NCBI RefSeq assembly: GCF_001269905.1
Contig: NZ_LHVK01000003.1
Span: 910,981 to 974,980, forward strand
DNA: 64,000 bases
DNA from: Pseudomonas corrugata
Lineage (GTDB): Bacteria; Pseudomonadota; Gammaproteobacteria; Pseudomonadales; Pseudomonadaceae
Direction: 5' to 3'
In this document: positions 28,001 through 35,281 of the stretch, one piece after another
Numbering within the stretch: position 1 is the stretch's first letter
Layout of the letters: every line of letters starts with the position of its first letter
Made by a program: the position numbers and the translations under genes
Notes under the pieces: generated by a model
What the model was told of the DNA's origin: nothing
The model's database searches: none
What the model saw: only the letters and a program-made list of their open reading frames with translations

Positions 28001-29779
28001 TTCGATGATGAACATGTTGGTCACGATATCGGGCTGGGCCTGGGGTTTGCGCAGCAAACCCAGGTGGCGAATCACTACCGGGCGACCCTCGACCTGCTGG
28101 CTCGCCGCGTCGGGTTGCTGGACCGCTTCCAGCAGGCGCAAGCCTTGGAGGGTCACGCCGTTCTCGTGGTTCAGCCTCTGCTTCAGCGCCTCGAGCATCA
28201 GTTGCGCCGGGATCTGTTCGGCGAAGATCCGTTGCCGGTTCTGTGCCTGGGGCGAGTCGCCGAGTAAATGCTGTTGCAGATAGCGAGGATAGGTCGCGCC
28301 AATATCGACCTGTTCGATCAGCGCGGTTATGAAGCCCGGCGTCAGCCAGGTCGGCAGCGTCTGGCCCTGGCGATGGCTGAGGGTGAAGGTGCCGCTGGGG
28401 CGGGCGACGAGATTGTGGATGGCCAGTTCGGTCAGGCTCATCTGCCGCTTCTCGGTGAGGCCGACGGTTCCGGGATAGCCTGCCGAAACGCTGAACGTCA
28501 GCACTACATCGTCGGGTTGGTAACGGCCCGATGGCAGCTTGTCCGCGCTGCTGTCGTTGGTCTGTCGCAGGCGGCCGAGCAAGGCGTCGACGGTGAAGGC
28601 CTTGATGTCGTCGATGCCACCGAGAAATGTCTGGCCCTGATGGCGTTTTTTTGCGCTGGCCAGGACCAGGCTGTAGTGCTGGAAGGTCGTCTGGTCGACG
28701 ATGGAGGCGTTTTTCAGCCATTCGGGCAACAGCGACCCAAGGCGTGCCGAAGTGTCAGGCGACGGTCGGGGGGCCTCCAGCAGCGAGCGCGCCGGGTCGC
28801 TCAAGTCGGCATAGAGGCGCTTCAGGTCTTGCTGGTCGATTCGGGCAGGCAGTTGCACAGCCTTGAGGTCGACCAATTGCTGCTCCAGCAACATCGCCGC
28901 CTGGCGCTCGAAGACGTTGCCGCCGATTTCGTAGCGTTGGCAAGTGATGGTGCCGACGGTGTACTGGCGGGCAATCCATTCGCCCCAATGCTGATTGAAG
29001 GCCTCCAGGGAAGCAAAAGACTTGACGGCGCTGCCGGGGCTGCACAGCAGGAATTCGGCGGTGCCGTTCTTGATGCGGACCAGGAGGATATCGCCGCCGA
29101 CCAGCACGGTGCGGGTGCTGCCCTGGGTGAGCCAGGTTTCCAGGTTGTAGGCGTACACAGGGGCCTGTCGGTTGAGACAAAAGCGCAGCGCCCGGTCCGG
29201 CCAACGGACGATCTGGTCCAGGGCCTCCCGTGCCGTATCCGTGAGCTCGGGTTGTTGCAGACCACGGATGCTCAGTGTGTTCCTGAGTACATCGCTGAGC
29301 CAGCGCCAGCGGCTGGTTCGGCCACTTGTCGCGGTCTGGTCACCGCTGTCGATGTCCTCGTTCCAGTAGCGGACCAGGGCATCCTCCAGCCCGATCGGCA
29401 GGGTCCAGGCCAGTTCAAGTATGGATTTCTTGATGAGCTGCATGTCCAGGCCCCGATCGCCTGACCAGAGGCGGCGTGGCGGGCTGTCGGAGAGAAAACA
29501 GTCAAACGCTCCCTGTGGGTCGAAGTCCGGGGGCGTGCCGGTGGCCAGGTAGTCGAGGGCTGCGGACATCAAGGGCTGGAAGTGCCAACCGCGTGTGACC
29601 GGGTCTGGCATCGCCAATTGGGTCCTGGAGAGGTCGATCTTCAGCCAGGGGTCTCTTTGCTTGATCGCTTGTTCGAGCATGCCTCGGGCGACCTGTTCGA
29701 AGGTCGGGCGACTGGCGAAGTGCAGGCTGACGTTTTGGGCCAACGCGGGGATCGCGTCAGCGGTGGAGGGGGTGGTCAT
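25076..29779 (-). CDS. Large DUF6543 / dermonecrotic-toxin-like protein
   Basis: A 1567-residue protein. The N-terminal part (LHFASRPTFEQVARGMLEQA, DPWLKIDLSRTQLAMPD, LERP-type loops) matches the DUF6543 region found in large Pseudomonas toxin-like proteins. A hydrophobic patch near residue 745 (LLFNTLLFPLLRGPAMTTVW) may contact membranes. A K/E-rich helical stretch lies around residues 960-1060 (QQLTEESKRLEAQDADRQKA). There is no classical signal peptide, and no secretion gene or immunity gene lies alongside. The start has AAGGA 6 nt upstream. A contact toxin or host-directed effector is inferred; the catalytic motif is not visible to me. Confidence 0.75.
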   Translation of the reverse strand: MTTPSTADAIPALAQNVSLHFASRPTFEQVARGMLEQAIKQRDPWLKIDLSRTQLAMPDPVTRGWHFQPLMSAALDYLATGTPPDFDPQGAFDCFLSDSPPRRLWSGDRGLDMQLIKKSILELAWTLPIGLEDALVRYWNEDIDSGDQTATSGRTSRWRWLSDVLRNTLSIRGLQQPELTDTAREALDQIVRWPDRALRFCLNRQAPVYAYNLETWLTQGSTRTVLVGGDILLVRIKNGTAEFLLCSPGSAVKSFASLEAFNQHWGEWIARQYTVGTITCQRYEIGGNVFERQAAMLLEQQLVDLKAVQLPARIDQQDLKRLYADLSDPARSLLEAPRPSPDTSARLGSLLPEWLKNASIVDQTTFQHYSLVLASAKKRHQGQTFLGGIDDIKAFTVDALLGRLRQTNDSSADKLPSGRYQPDDVVLTFSVSAGYPGTVGLTEKRQMSLTELAIHNLVARPSGTFTLSHRQGQTLPTWLTPGFITALIEQVDIGATYPRYLQQHLLGDSPQAQNRQRIFAEQIPAQLMLEALKQRLNHENGVTLQGLRLLEAVQQPDAASQQVEGRPVVIRHLGLLRKPQAQPDIVTNMFIIEGQDTATGPHLLYRPLYAPSLQEFPTREALLQAIATTGSLQDSILTWLPDAARPIYANGGFLEPHIVRFFSGDEFNVPDKPAPATLAVDDTRGELLQSLHEGELMQYLYGCNAQALVTQADRDSVSNSESRWAVLLEGGSLLFNTLLFPLLRGPAMTTVWLWNLMASAQQDIPALSGEDPVARELAAVDLLVNLALLVSQSPAGHGPATRAVVPESIKEQAMRPPAPRAIAEQWPAPQAPTLVEGTVTLPDANIDTGRRLDFSFARASGRLTPALQARLQRLQVSTPSSPLAPIENGPYKGLYVINNKWHAKVEGVLYRITPEAGGSATIVDPLDPLDAEKNGPSLRVDKNGHWHLDLRLRLLGGAPPKRVEAQRRVNLQRVQQLTEESKRLEAQDADRQKALDVAQQVMTRTEEGGNYTEAQRAAKRKIFYDLLKEQTEIYLKLADSAAERVSLGIGFPSGYMHVLMENLINNARKAFLITEKERVAIQRVHPQFGERADIREIVDRDYEAYMKYLDAKSDINDRAIYWLELKDNYLEQLSNLDASGARAFERLTSNRPLDEKNAIGSKTMQLSTLPVLSVKNRQSALPNRLLRILMPLMEHMRSHWDLQTYDVSPAEKLEVLESLTEHYGKTLDTLKGTKALYLDDINESYFDRLVKLVEGLYQEVSSKLAAEIKPEPKPRKRTPKRPRTGAGLPQKKLIRTRHNGVLIGDLKPAGTSLPIEVVEMRSEANNQVLATYSRHEDVWDVVDVRRPTPAPQTRSIKAIRAHGRALLDELDKRMSRAESYKTHCRHPQEIEEILNNEASHFRTLSEELDRALTASPTSRTPANDALGQLLSDAAANLTAKGSDLRIELSLKLPPTDGNLRFLFEKNLIQVARLGDRTALQGTRKDFLQEYAINDPDGFPIWYAHFHYEAADTPKDNFSVAHLKTKEQRKEHYHSLLAKATSPYAVVNVHRGQISKSLAQSRFLPLAP

Positions 29780-29920
29780 GAGAAGTCCTTTTCACAAAAC
29801 ATGGCCGTCGGGATGACGGCGTGAAAAGTATCGACTGCTCAGTCCGGTGCGGGTGGTACATAGATACCACCGTGCCTGGGAAGAAGTGTGCCGGGTCTGT
29901 TCGGCAACGATGGCGGGGGA

Positions 29921-30640
29921 TCAGTTGGTTTCGTTGCCCAGTACCACGTTCAGCGCGCTGCGGGCGTCGTCCAGTTGCACCAACGTCGCATGGCGGGCGC
30001 CGAGGGCGTCGCGATTCTCGATGGCGGTGAGGATCGCCTTGTGCCGTGGCATCGCCAGCTCATGCAGGTTCGGTCGCTGGTTGGAATGCTTGAGTGCTTC
30101 GGCAATGGCCACCGACAGCATGTTGCACAGATTGGCGAGCAGGTCATTGTGGGTAGCGTCGGCGATCCGGCTATGGAAATCCAGGTCCGGTTGCAGCAGC
30201 GCTTCGGGCGTCGGTGCCGCGTCCATGCGCTCATAGGCTTCGCGGATGGCGGCGATGTCGGCGTCGGTGGCGAACTGTGCGGCCAGGGCGGCAGCGGCCG
30301 GTTCGATGATGCTGCGCACGCTGGTCAACAAGCCGAAGAACTCATTCTGCGGGCTGCTCTGCATCAACCAGTGCAACACATCCGGGTCAAGCATGTGCCA
30401 TTCCCGACGGGCCTTGACCACCGTGCCCACTCGCGGCCGCGAATAAACCAGGCCTTTGGCAACCAGCACCCGCGTGGCTTCACGCAGTACCGGACGGCTC
30501 ACGGCGTACTCTTCGCACAGCAAGGCTTCAGCGGGCAACTTGTCATCGGGCTTGAAGCGTCCGGACACGATCTGCATGCCCAGTTCCTGGACGATGCGCG
30601 CGTGCATGCTTTTGCGGTCGGAAGGTTTGCGGTAATCCAT
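29921..30640 (-). CDS. GntR-family regulator, FadR/FCD subgroup
   Basis: A 239-residue regulator. The winged helix covers residues about 10-75, with the GntR signature LPAEALLCEEYAVSRPVLREATRVLVAKGLV. The FCD effector domain follows, with metal or ligand residues Asp and His in DLDFHSRIADATHNDLL and His in MPRHKAILTAIENRD. It is transcribed toward the toxin-like gene and lies upstream of the sugar-acid dehydratase in the same direction. Two TNGTNNNACNA operators occur in the dehydratase/MFS promoter, so it most likely represses this locus until a sugar acid or its keto-deoxy derivative binds. Confidence 0.92.
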   Translation of the reverse strand: MDYRKPSDRKSMHARIVQELGMQIVSGRFKPDDKLPAEALLCEEYAVSRPVLREATRVLVAKGLVYSRPRVGTVVKARREWHMLDPDVLHWLMQSSPQNEFFGLLTSVRSIIEPAAAALAAQFATDADIAAIREAYERMDAAPTPEALLQPDLDFHSRIADATHNDLLANLCNMLSVAIAEALKHSNQRPNLHELAMPRHKAILTAIENRDALGARHATLVQLDDARSALNVVLGNETN

Positions 30641-30739
30641 GGGGGGCGGCGCGATCCTGTGGAGGAGATGCTGCGCATGATAGCAGGCGCAGCGAGGGCG
30701 GGTCGCTAGTGCGATTTTTGATTTAGATGCCGATCCATT

Positions 30740-30850
30740 GTGGGGCTTTTGTGGGAGCCGAGCTTGCTCGCGATGAGGCCCTTCCAGTCAACATCTCTGT
30801 TGTCTGTTACACCGCTATCGCGAGCAAGCTCAGCTCCCACAAAAGCCCAC
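30740..30850. repeat. REP inverted pair with extended arms
   Basis: GGGGCTTTTGTGGGAGCCGA and the complement GCTCCCACAAAAGCCCA. The arms extend beyond the usual REP core, so this pair can form an unusually long stem between the dehydratase and the regulator genes. Confidence 0.9.
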
Positions 30851-30865
30851 AGGGATTTGGTGGGA

Positions 30866-32602
30866 TCAATGGGAGTGTCGCGGCACCTCGGCGCCGCGGC
30901 AGCCCACCAGGAAGTCGAAGTCGCAGCCCTGGTCCGCTTGCAGTACATGGTTGATGTACAACTGACGGTAGCCGCCTACCAGCAGTTGCTGTGGCGGGGC
31001 CAGATCGGCCAGGCGGGCGGCGAGTTCGGCATCGGAAATGTCCAGGTGCAGGCGACCACTGGCGCAATCCAGTTCGATGAAGTCGCCTTCCTTCACTGCG
31101 GCCAGCGGACCGCCGGCCGCGGCCTCCGGTGCCACGTGCAACACCACGGTGCCATAGGCGGTGCCGCTCATGCGGGCGTCGGAAATCCGCACCATGTCGG
31201 TCACGCCCTGGGCCAGCAGCTTGGCCGGCAAGCCCATGTTGCCCACTTCAGCCATGCCCGGATAACCCTTGGGTCCACAGTTCTTCATCACCAGGATCGA
31301 GTTGGCATCCACCTCCAGTTCCGGGTCGTTGATCCGTGCCTTGTACTCGTCGAAGTTCTCGAACACCACTGCGCGACCGCGATGCTGCATCAGCTCGGGA
31401 GTGGCGGCAGAGGGCTTGAGCACCGCCCCCAATGGCGCCAGGTTGCCGCGCAACACGCAAATGCCGCCGTCGGCGCGGATCGGGTTGTCCAGGGTGCGGA
31501 TGACTTCATCCTGGCCGTAGATCGGTGCGTCCTTGGTGTTCTCGCCGAGGCTCTTGCCGTTGACGGTCAGGGCGTTCGGGTGGGGGATCAGGTTGGCTTC
31601 ACCGAGGCGACGCAGCACGGCGGGCAGGCCACCGGCATAGTAGAACTCCTCCATCAGGAAGCGTCCCGAGGGTTGCAAGTCGACGATGGTCGGCATGCCG
31701 CGACCGATGCGGGTCCAGTCGTCCAGATCCAGCTGCACGCCGATGCGCCCGGCGATGGCCTTGAGGTGGATCACCGCGTTGGTGGAGCCGCCGATGGCCG
31801 CGTTGACCCGGATGGCGTTTTCAAAGGCTTCCTTGGTCAGGATCTTCGACAGCTTCAGGTCTTCACGGACCATTTCCACGGCGCGCATGCCGGACATGTG
31901 GGCCAGCACATAGCGGCGCGCATCCACGGCCGGAATCGCGGCGTTATGGGGTAGCGACGTGCCGAGGGCTTCGGCCATGCAGGCCATCGTCGAGGCGGTA
32001 CCCATGGTGTTACAGGTGCCGGCCGAGCGGGACATGCCGCCCTCGGCCGCGAGGAAATCGTCGAGGGTGATGGTGCCGGCCTTCACCTGTTCGCTCAACT
32101 GCCAGACCACTGTGCCCGAGCCGATGTCCTGGCCCTTGTGCTTGCCGTTGAGCATGGGGCCACCGGTGACGACGATAGCCGGCACGTCGCAACTGGCGGC
32201 GCCCATCAGCAGGGCGGGGGTGGTCTTGTCGCAACCGGTGAGCAGCACCACGCCGTCGATCGGGTTGCCGCGAATCGCCTCTTCCACGTCCATGCTCGCC
32301 AGGTTGCGGGTCAACATGGCGGTAGGGCGCAGGTTCGATTCGCCGTTGGAAAACACCGGGAATTCCACCGGGAAACCCCCGGCTTCGATCACGCCGCGCT
32401 TGACGTGCTCGGCGATCTGCCGGAAATGCGCGTTGCACGGGGTCAGTTCCGACCAGGTGTTGCAGATGCCGATGATCGGCTTGCCATGGAACTGATGGTC
32501 GGCGATGCCCTGATTTTTCATCCAGCTGCGGTACATGAAGCCGTTTTTGTCGGCGGTGCCAAACCATTGGGCCGAGCGCAGGGAGGGTTTTTTATCAGAC
32601 AT
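30866..32602 (-). CDS. IlvD/Edd-family sugar-acid dehydratase (L-arabonate dehydratase type)
   Basis: A 578-residue iron-sulfur dehydratase converting an aldonate to its 2-keto-3-deoxy acid. Cluster cysteines are visible in GICNTWSELTPCN, LLTGCDKTTPALLMGAASC and AGTCNTMGTASTMACMAE. The substrate-loop ISDARMSGTAYGTVVLHV is near the C terminus. Its length and neighbours (AraD1-type protein, ketoglutarate semialdehyde dehydrogenase) fit the non-phosphorylating pentonate route rather than IlvD of valine synthesis. L-arabonate is the best guess; D-xylonate or another pentonate is possible. It is divergent from the MFS gene. Confidence 0.88.
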   Translation of the reverse strand: MSDKKPSLRSAQWFGTADKNGFMYRSWMKNQGIADHQFHGKPIIGICNTWSELTPCNAHFRQIAEHVKRGVIEAGGFPVEFPVFSNGESNLRPTAMLTRNLASMDVEEAIRGNPIDGVVLLTGCDKTTPALLMGAASCDVPAIVVTGGPMLNGKHKGQDIGSGTVVWQLSEQVKAGTITLDDFLAAEGGMSRSAGTCNTMGTASTMACMAEALGTSLPHNAAIPAVDARRYVLAHMSGMRAVEMVREDLKLSKILTKEAFENAIRVNAAIGGSTNAVIHLKAIAGRIGVQLDLDDWTRIGRGMPTIVDLQPSGRFLMEEFYYAGGLPAVLRRLGEANLIPHPNALTVNGKSLGENTKDAPIYGQDEVIRTLDNPIRADGGICVLRGNLAPLGAVLKPSAATPELMQHRGRAVVFENFDEYKARINDPELEVDANSILVMKNCGPKGYPGMAEVGNMGLPAKLLAQGVTDMVRISDARMSGTAYGTVVLHVAPEAAAGGPLAAVKEGDFIELDCASGRLHLDISDAELAARLADLAPPQQLLVGGYRQLYINHVLQADQGCDFDFLVGCRGAEVPRHSH

Positions 32603-32615
32603 GATCGATTCTCTT

Positions 32616-32628
32616 ATTGTATGACTAT
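32616..32628. promoter_or_regulatory. FadR-type operator, dehydratase-proximal
   Basis: ATTGTATGACTAT contains TTGTATGACTA, an exact fit to the TNGTNNNACNA consensus of FadR-subgroup GntR regulators. It lies 14 bp upstream of the dehydratase ATG and shares GTATNACTATAT with the second site. Confidence 0.65.
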
Positions 32629-32690
32629 ATTGTTCTGGATGAAGCGTAACATAAGCGCAATTTGTGCGGTTTGGAAGTGTTGTTGGGTAA

Positions 32691-32703
32691 ATAGTATTAC
32701 TAT
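32691..32703. promoter_or_regulatory. FadR-type operator, MFS-proximal (perfect palindrome)
   Basis: ATAGTA-T-TACTAT is a perfect 13-bp palindrome and also fits TNGTNNNACNA. It probably overlaps a -10 region (TACTATAT) for the MFS-AraD1-dehydrogenase transcript. The 75-bp centre spacing to the first site is about seven helical turns, which would allow looping. Confidence 0.68.
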
Positions 32704-32795
32704 ATAGTCCGGCTCAATGGAGGGGTTGTCCTGGCGTGCATTCGCGAGAGAAATCCCCCGAGGTTCCATAACAACAACAATCGGAGACCGGTCCC

Positions 32796-34118
32796 ATGAG
32801 CCAGGAATTGCGGCTTATCCGTCGCATCACACTGAAACTGATTCCCTTCCTGATCCTGCTGTACCTGATCGCCTATGTAGACCGCTCTGCCGTGGGCTTT
32901 GCCAAGCTGCACATGGGCGCTGAACTGGGTATCGGCGATGCCGCCTACGGCTTGGGCGCAGGGTTGTTTTTCATCGGTTACTTCCTGTTGGAAATTCCCA
33001 GCAACCTGATGCTCGAACGCTTCGGCGCCCGGCGCTGGTTCGCCCGGATCATGATCACCTGGGGCGCCATCACCATCGGCATGGCGTTTGTGCAGGGCCC
33101 CCACAGTTTCTATGTGATGCGCTTTTTGCTCGGTGCGGCCGAAGCCGGTTTCTTTCCCGGCGTGCTGTACTACATCACCCAGTGGTTCCCGGTTCGCCAT
33201 CGCGGCAAGATCCTGGGCCTGTTCATTCTGTCCCAACCCATTGCCATGATGATCACCGGTCCCGTTTCCGGTGGGTTGCTAGGCATGGACGGTGTATTGG
33301 GCCTGCACGGCTGGCAGTGGTTGTTCATCGTCATTGGCCTGCCGGCGATGCTGCTGACCTGGCCGGTGCTGCGCTACCTGCCGGATGGCCCGCAACAGGT
33401 GAAGTGGATGGACCAGGCCGAGAAGGACTGGCTGACCGGTGAACTGAAAAAGGACCTGCAGGAGTACGGCCAGACCCGTCACGGTAATCCGCTGCACGCC
33501 CTGAAGGACAAGCGGGTCTTGCTGCTGGCGCTGTTCTACCTGCCGGTGACCCTGAGTATCTATGGCCTGGGCCTGTGGTTGCCGACGCTGATCAAGCAGT
33601 TCGGCGGCAGCGACCTGGTGACCGGCTTCGTGTCTTCGGTGCCCTATATTTTCGGCATCATCGGATTGTTGGTCATTCCCCGCAGCTCCGACCGCTTGAA
33701 CGATCGCTATGGTCACCTGGCCGTGCTCTACGTATTGGGTGCCATGGGGCTGTTCCTCAGCGCCTGGCTGTCGGTGCCGGTGCTGCAACTGGCGGCGCTG
33801 TGCCTGGTGGCGTTTGCACTGTTCTCCTGCACGGCGGTGTTCTGGACCTTGCCGGGACGGTTCTTTGCAGGCGCCAGCGCGGCGGCGGGCATCGCGTTGA
33901 TCAACTCGGTGGGTAACCTGGGTGGCTATATCGGGCCGTTCGTGATCGGTGCACTGAAGGAATACACCGGCAACCTGGCTTCGGGGCTGTACTTCCTGTC
34001 CTGTGTGATGGTGTTCGGCCTGGTGTTGACCGGCGTGGTGTACCGCCTGCTGGAGCGCAAGCATGCGCTGCCGGCGGACCAGTTCGCAGCCAGTGCGCGG
34101 GGGGCGACGCGTACCTGA
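32796..34118 (+). CDS. MFS transporter, anion:cation symporter family (sugar acid uptake)
   Basis: A 440-residue protein with 12 predicted membrane helices. Typical ACS-family features are LIPFLILLYLIAYVDRSAVGFA in helix 1, EIPSNLMLERFGARRW after helix 2, and FLLGAAEAGFFPGVLYYITQWFP in helix 4. Relatives import galactonate, glucarate or phthalate with protons. Given its neighbours, uptake of a pentonate is inferred. It is divergent from the dehydratase and shares the double operator region. A REP pair separates it from the next gene. Confidence 0.92.
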   Translation: MSQELRLIRRITLKLIPFLILLYLIAYVDRSAVGFAKLHMGAELGIGDAAYGLGAGLFFIGYFLLEIPSNLMLERFGARRWFARIMITWGAITIGMAFVQGPHSFYVMRFLLGAAEAGFFPGVLYYITQWFPVRHRGKILGLFILSQPIAMMITGPVSGGLLGMDGVLGLHGWQWLFIVIGLPAMLLTWPVLRYLPDGPQQVKWMDQAEKDWLTGELKKDLQEYGQTRHGNPLHALKDKRVLLLALFYLPVTLSIYGLGLWLPTLIKQFGGSDLVTGFVSSVPYIFGIIGLLVIPRSSDRLNDRYGHLAVLYVLGAMGLFLSAWLSVPVLQLAALCLVAFALFSCTAVFWTLPGRFFAGASAAAGIALINSVGNLGGYIGPFVIGALKEYTGNLASGLYFLSCVMVFGLVLTGVVYRLLERKHALPADQFAASARGATRT

Positions 34119-34142
34119 TTCAGGGGGGGCGCCCCGATCCAC

Positions 34143-34235
34143 TGTGGGAGCGAGCCTGCTCGCGATAGCGTCGGGTCAGCTTGCATCCCTGTTGAATGTG
34201 CCGCCGTCATCGCGAGCAGGCTCGCTCCCACAGGG
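34143..34235. repeat. REP inverted pair
   Basis: CTGTGGGAGCGAGCCTGCTC and GAGCAGGCTCGCTCCCACAG in the 157-bp gap between the MFS and AraD1 genes, where it may modulate readthrough within the operon. Confidence 0.92.
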
Positions 34236-34275
34236 GGCTGATGCTGTATTTGAGTTGTGTTTACAGGAGAAAACC

Positions 34276-35268
34276 ATGCGTTTAGTTCAGTTCGAATTGG
34301 ATAACGGTGAGCGCCGCGTCGGTGTGGTCGACGGCGACCGGGTGCGGGAAGTGCAATGCGCGACGACCGTGCGTGAGCTGGCGCTGGCGGCCATCGGGGC
34401 GGGTGTGAAGCTGCAAGAGCAGGTCAACGGCCTGGGATTCGGTGCCGAGCATGATTACGCGCGGTTGCGCGGTGAGCTGCGCATCCTGCCGCCGCTGGAT
34501 CATCCAGACCCGGCGCACCTGCTGGTCAGCGGCACCGGCCTGACCCACCTGGGCAGTGCCTCGGCCCGGGACAAGATGCACCAGCAGGCCGGCGACGAAG
34601 CCGCCATGACCGACACCATGCGCATCTTCAAGTGGGGCGTGGAGGGGGGCAAACCCGAGGCCGGCCAGGCCGGCGTGCAACCGGAGTGGTTCTACAAGGG
34701 CGACGGCAGCATCGTCGTCCGTCCGGGGCATCCGTTCCCGTTGCCGCCGTTCGCCGAAGACGCCGGCGAAGAGCCGGAAATCAGCGGCCTGTACGTCATA
34801 GGTCTCGACGGCAAGCCTTATCGCCTGGGCTTCGCGGTGGGCAACGAGTTTTCCGACCACGTAATGGAGCGCAAGAATTATCTGTACCTGGCCCATTCGA
34901 AACTGCGCAGCTGCAGCTTCGGTCCGGAACTTCGTGTCGGTGAATTGCCTCAACATCTATCCGGGAGCAGTCGTATCCTGCGCAACGGCGAAGTGCTGTG
35001 GCAGAACGAATTCCTCAGTGGCGAGGCCAACATGTGCCACAGCCTTGAAAACCTGGAATTCCACCATTTCAAGTACAGTCAGTTCCTGCGTCCGGGGGAT
35101 GTGCACGTTCACTTCTTCGGCACCGCGACCCTGTCGTTCGCCGATGGCATCCGTACCCAGCCGGGGGATGTGTTCGAAATCAGCCAGGCCGAATTCGGCG
35201 CGCCGCTGGTCAACGGCATTGCCCCGGTGGACGCGGTGTTCAACCCGGGTACTATCGGCACACTTTAA
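34276..35268 (+). CDS. AraD1-type FAH-fold protein (keto-deoxy pentonate dehydratase candidate)
   Basis: A 330-residue protein of the fumarylacetoacetate-hydrolase superfamily, AraD1/GguC branch. The start MRLVQFELDNGERRVGVV (ATG 34276, AGGAG upstream) is chosen over longer frames running through the REP. Metal ligands are likely in YVIGLDGKPYRLGFAVGNEFSDHVMERKNY (Glu and Asp). LVSGTGLTHLGSA is the branch signature. The place between the transporter and the semialdehyde dehydrogenase suggests it converts 2-keto-3-deoxy-pentonate to 2-ketoglutarate semialdehyde. Confidence 0.87.
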   Translation: MRLVQFELDNGERRVGVVDGDRVREVQCATTVRELALAAIGAGVKLQEQVNGLGFGAEHDYARLRGELRILPPLDHPDPAHLLVSGTGLTHLGSASARDKMHQQAGDEAAMTDTMRIFKWGVEGGKPEAGQAGVQPEWFYKGDGSIVVRPGHPFPLPPFAEDAGEEPEISGLYVIGLDGKPYRLGFAVGNEFSDHVMERKNYLYLAHSKLRSCSFGPELRVGELPQHLSGSSRILRNGEVLWQNEFLSGEANMCHSLENLEFHHFKYSQFLRPGDVHVHFFGTATLSFADGIRTQPGDVFEISQAEFGAPLVNGIAPVDAVFNPGTIGTL

Positions 35269-35281
35269 GAGGAGACTTGCG

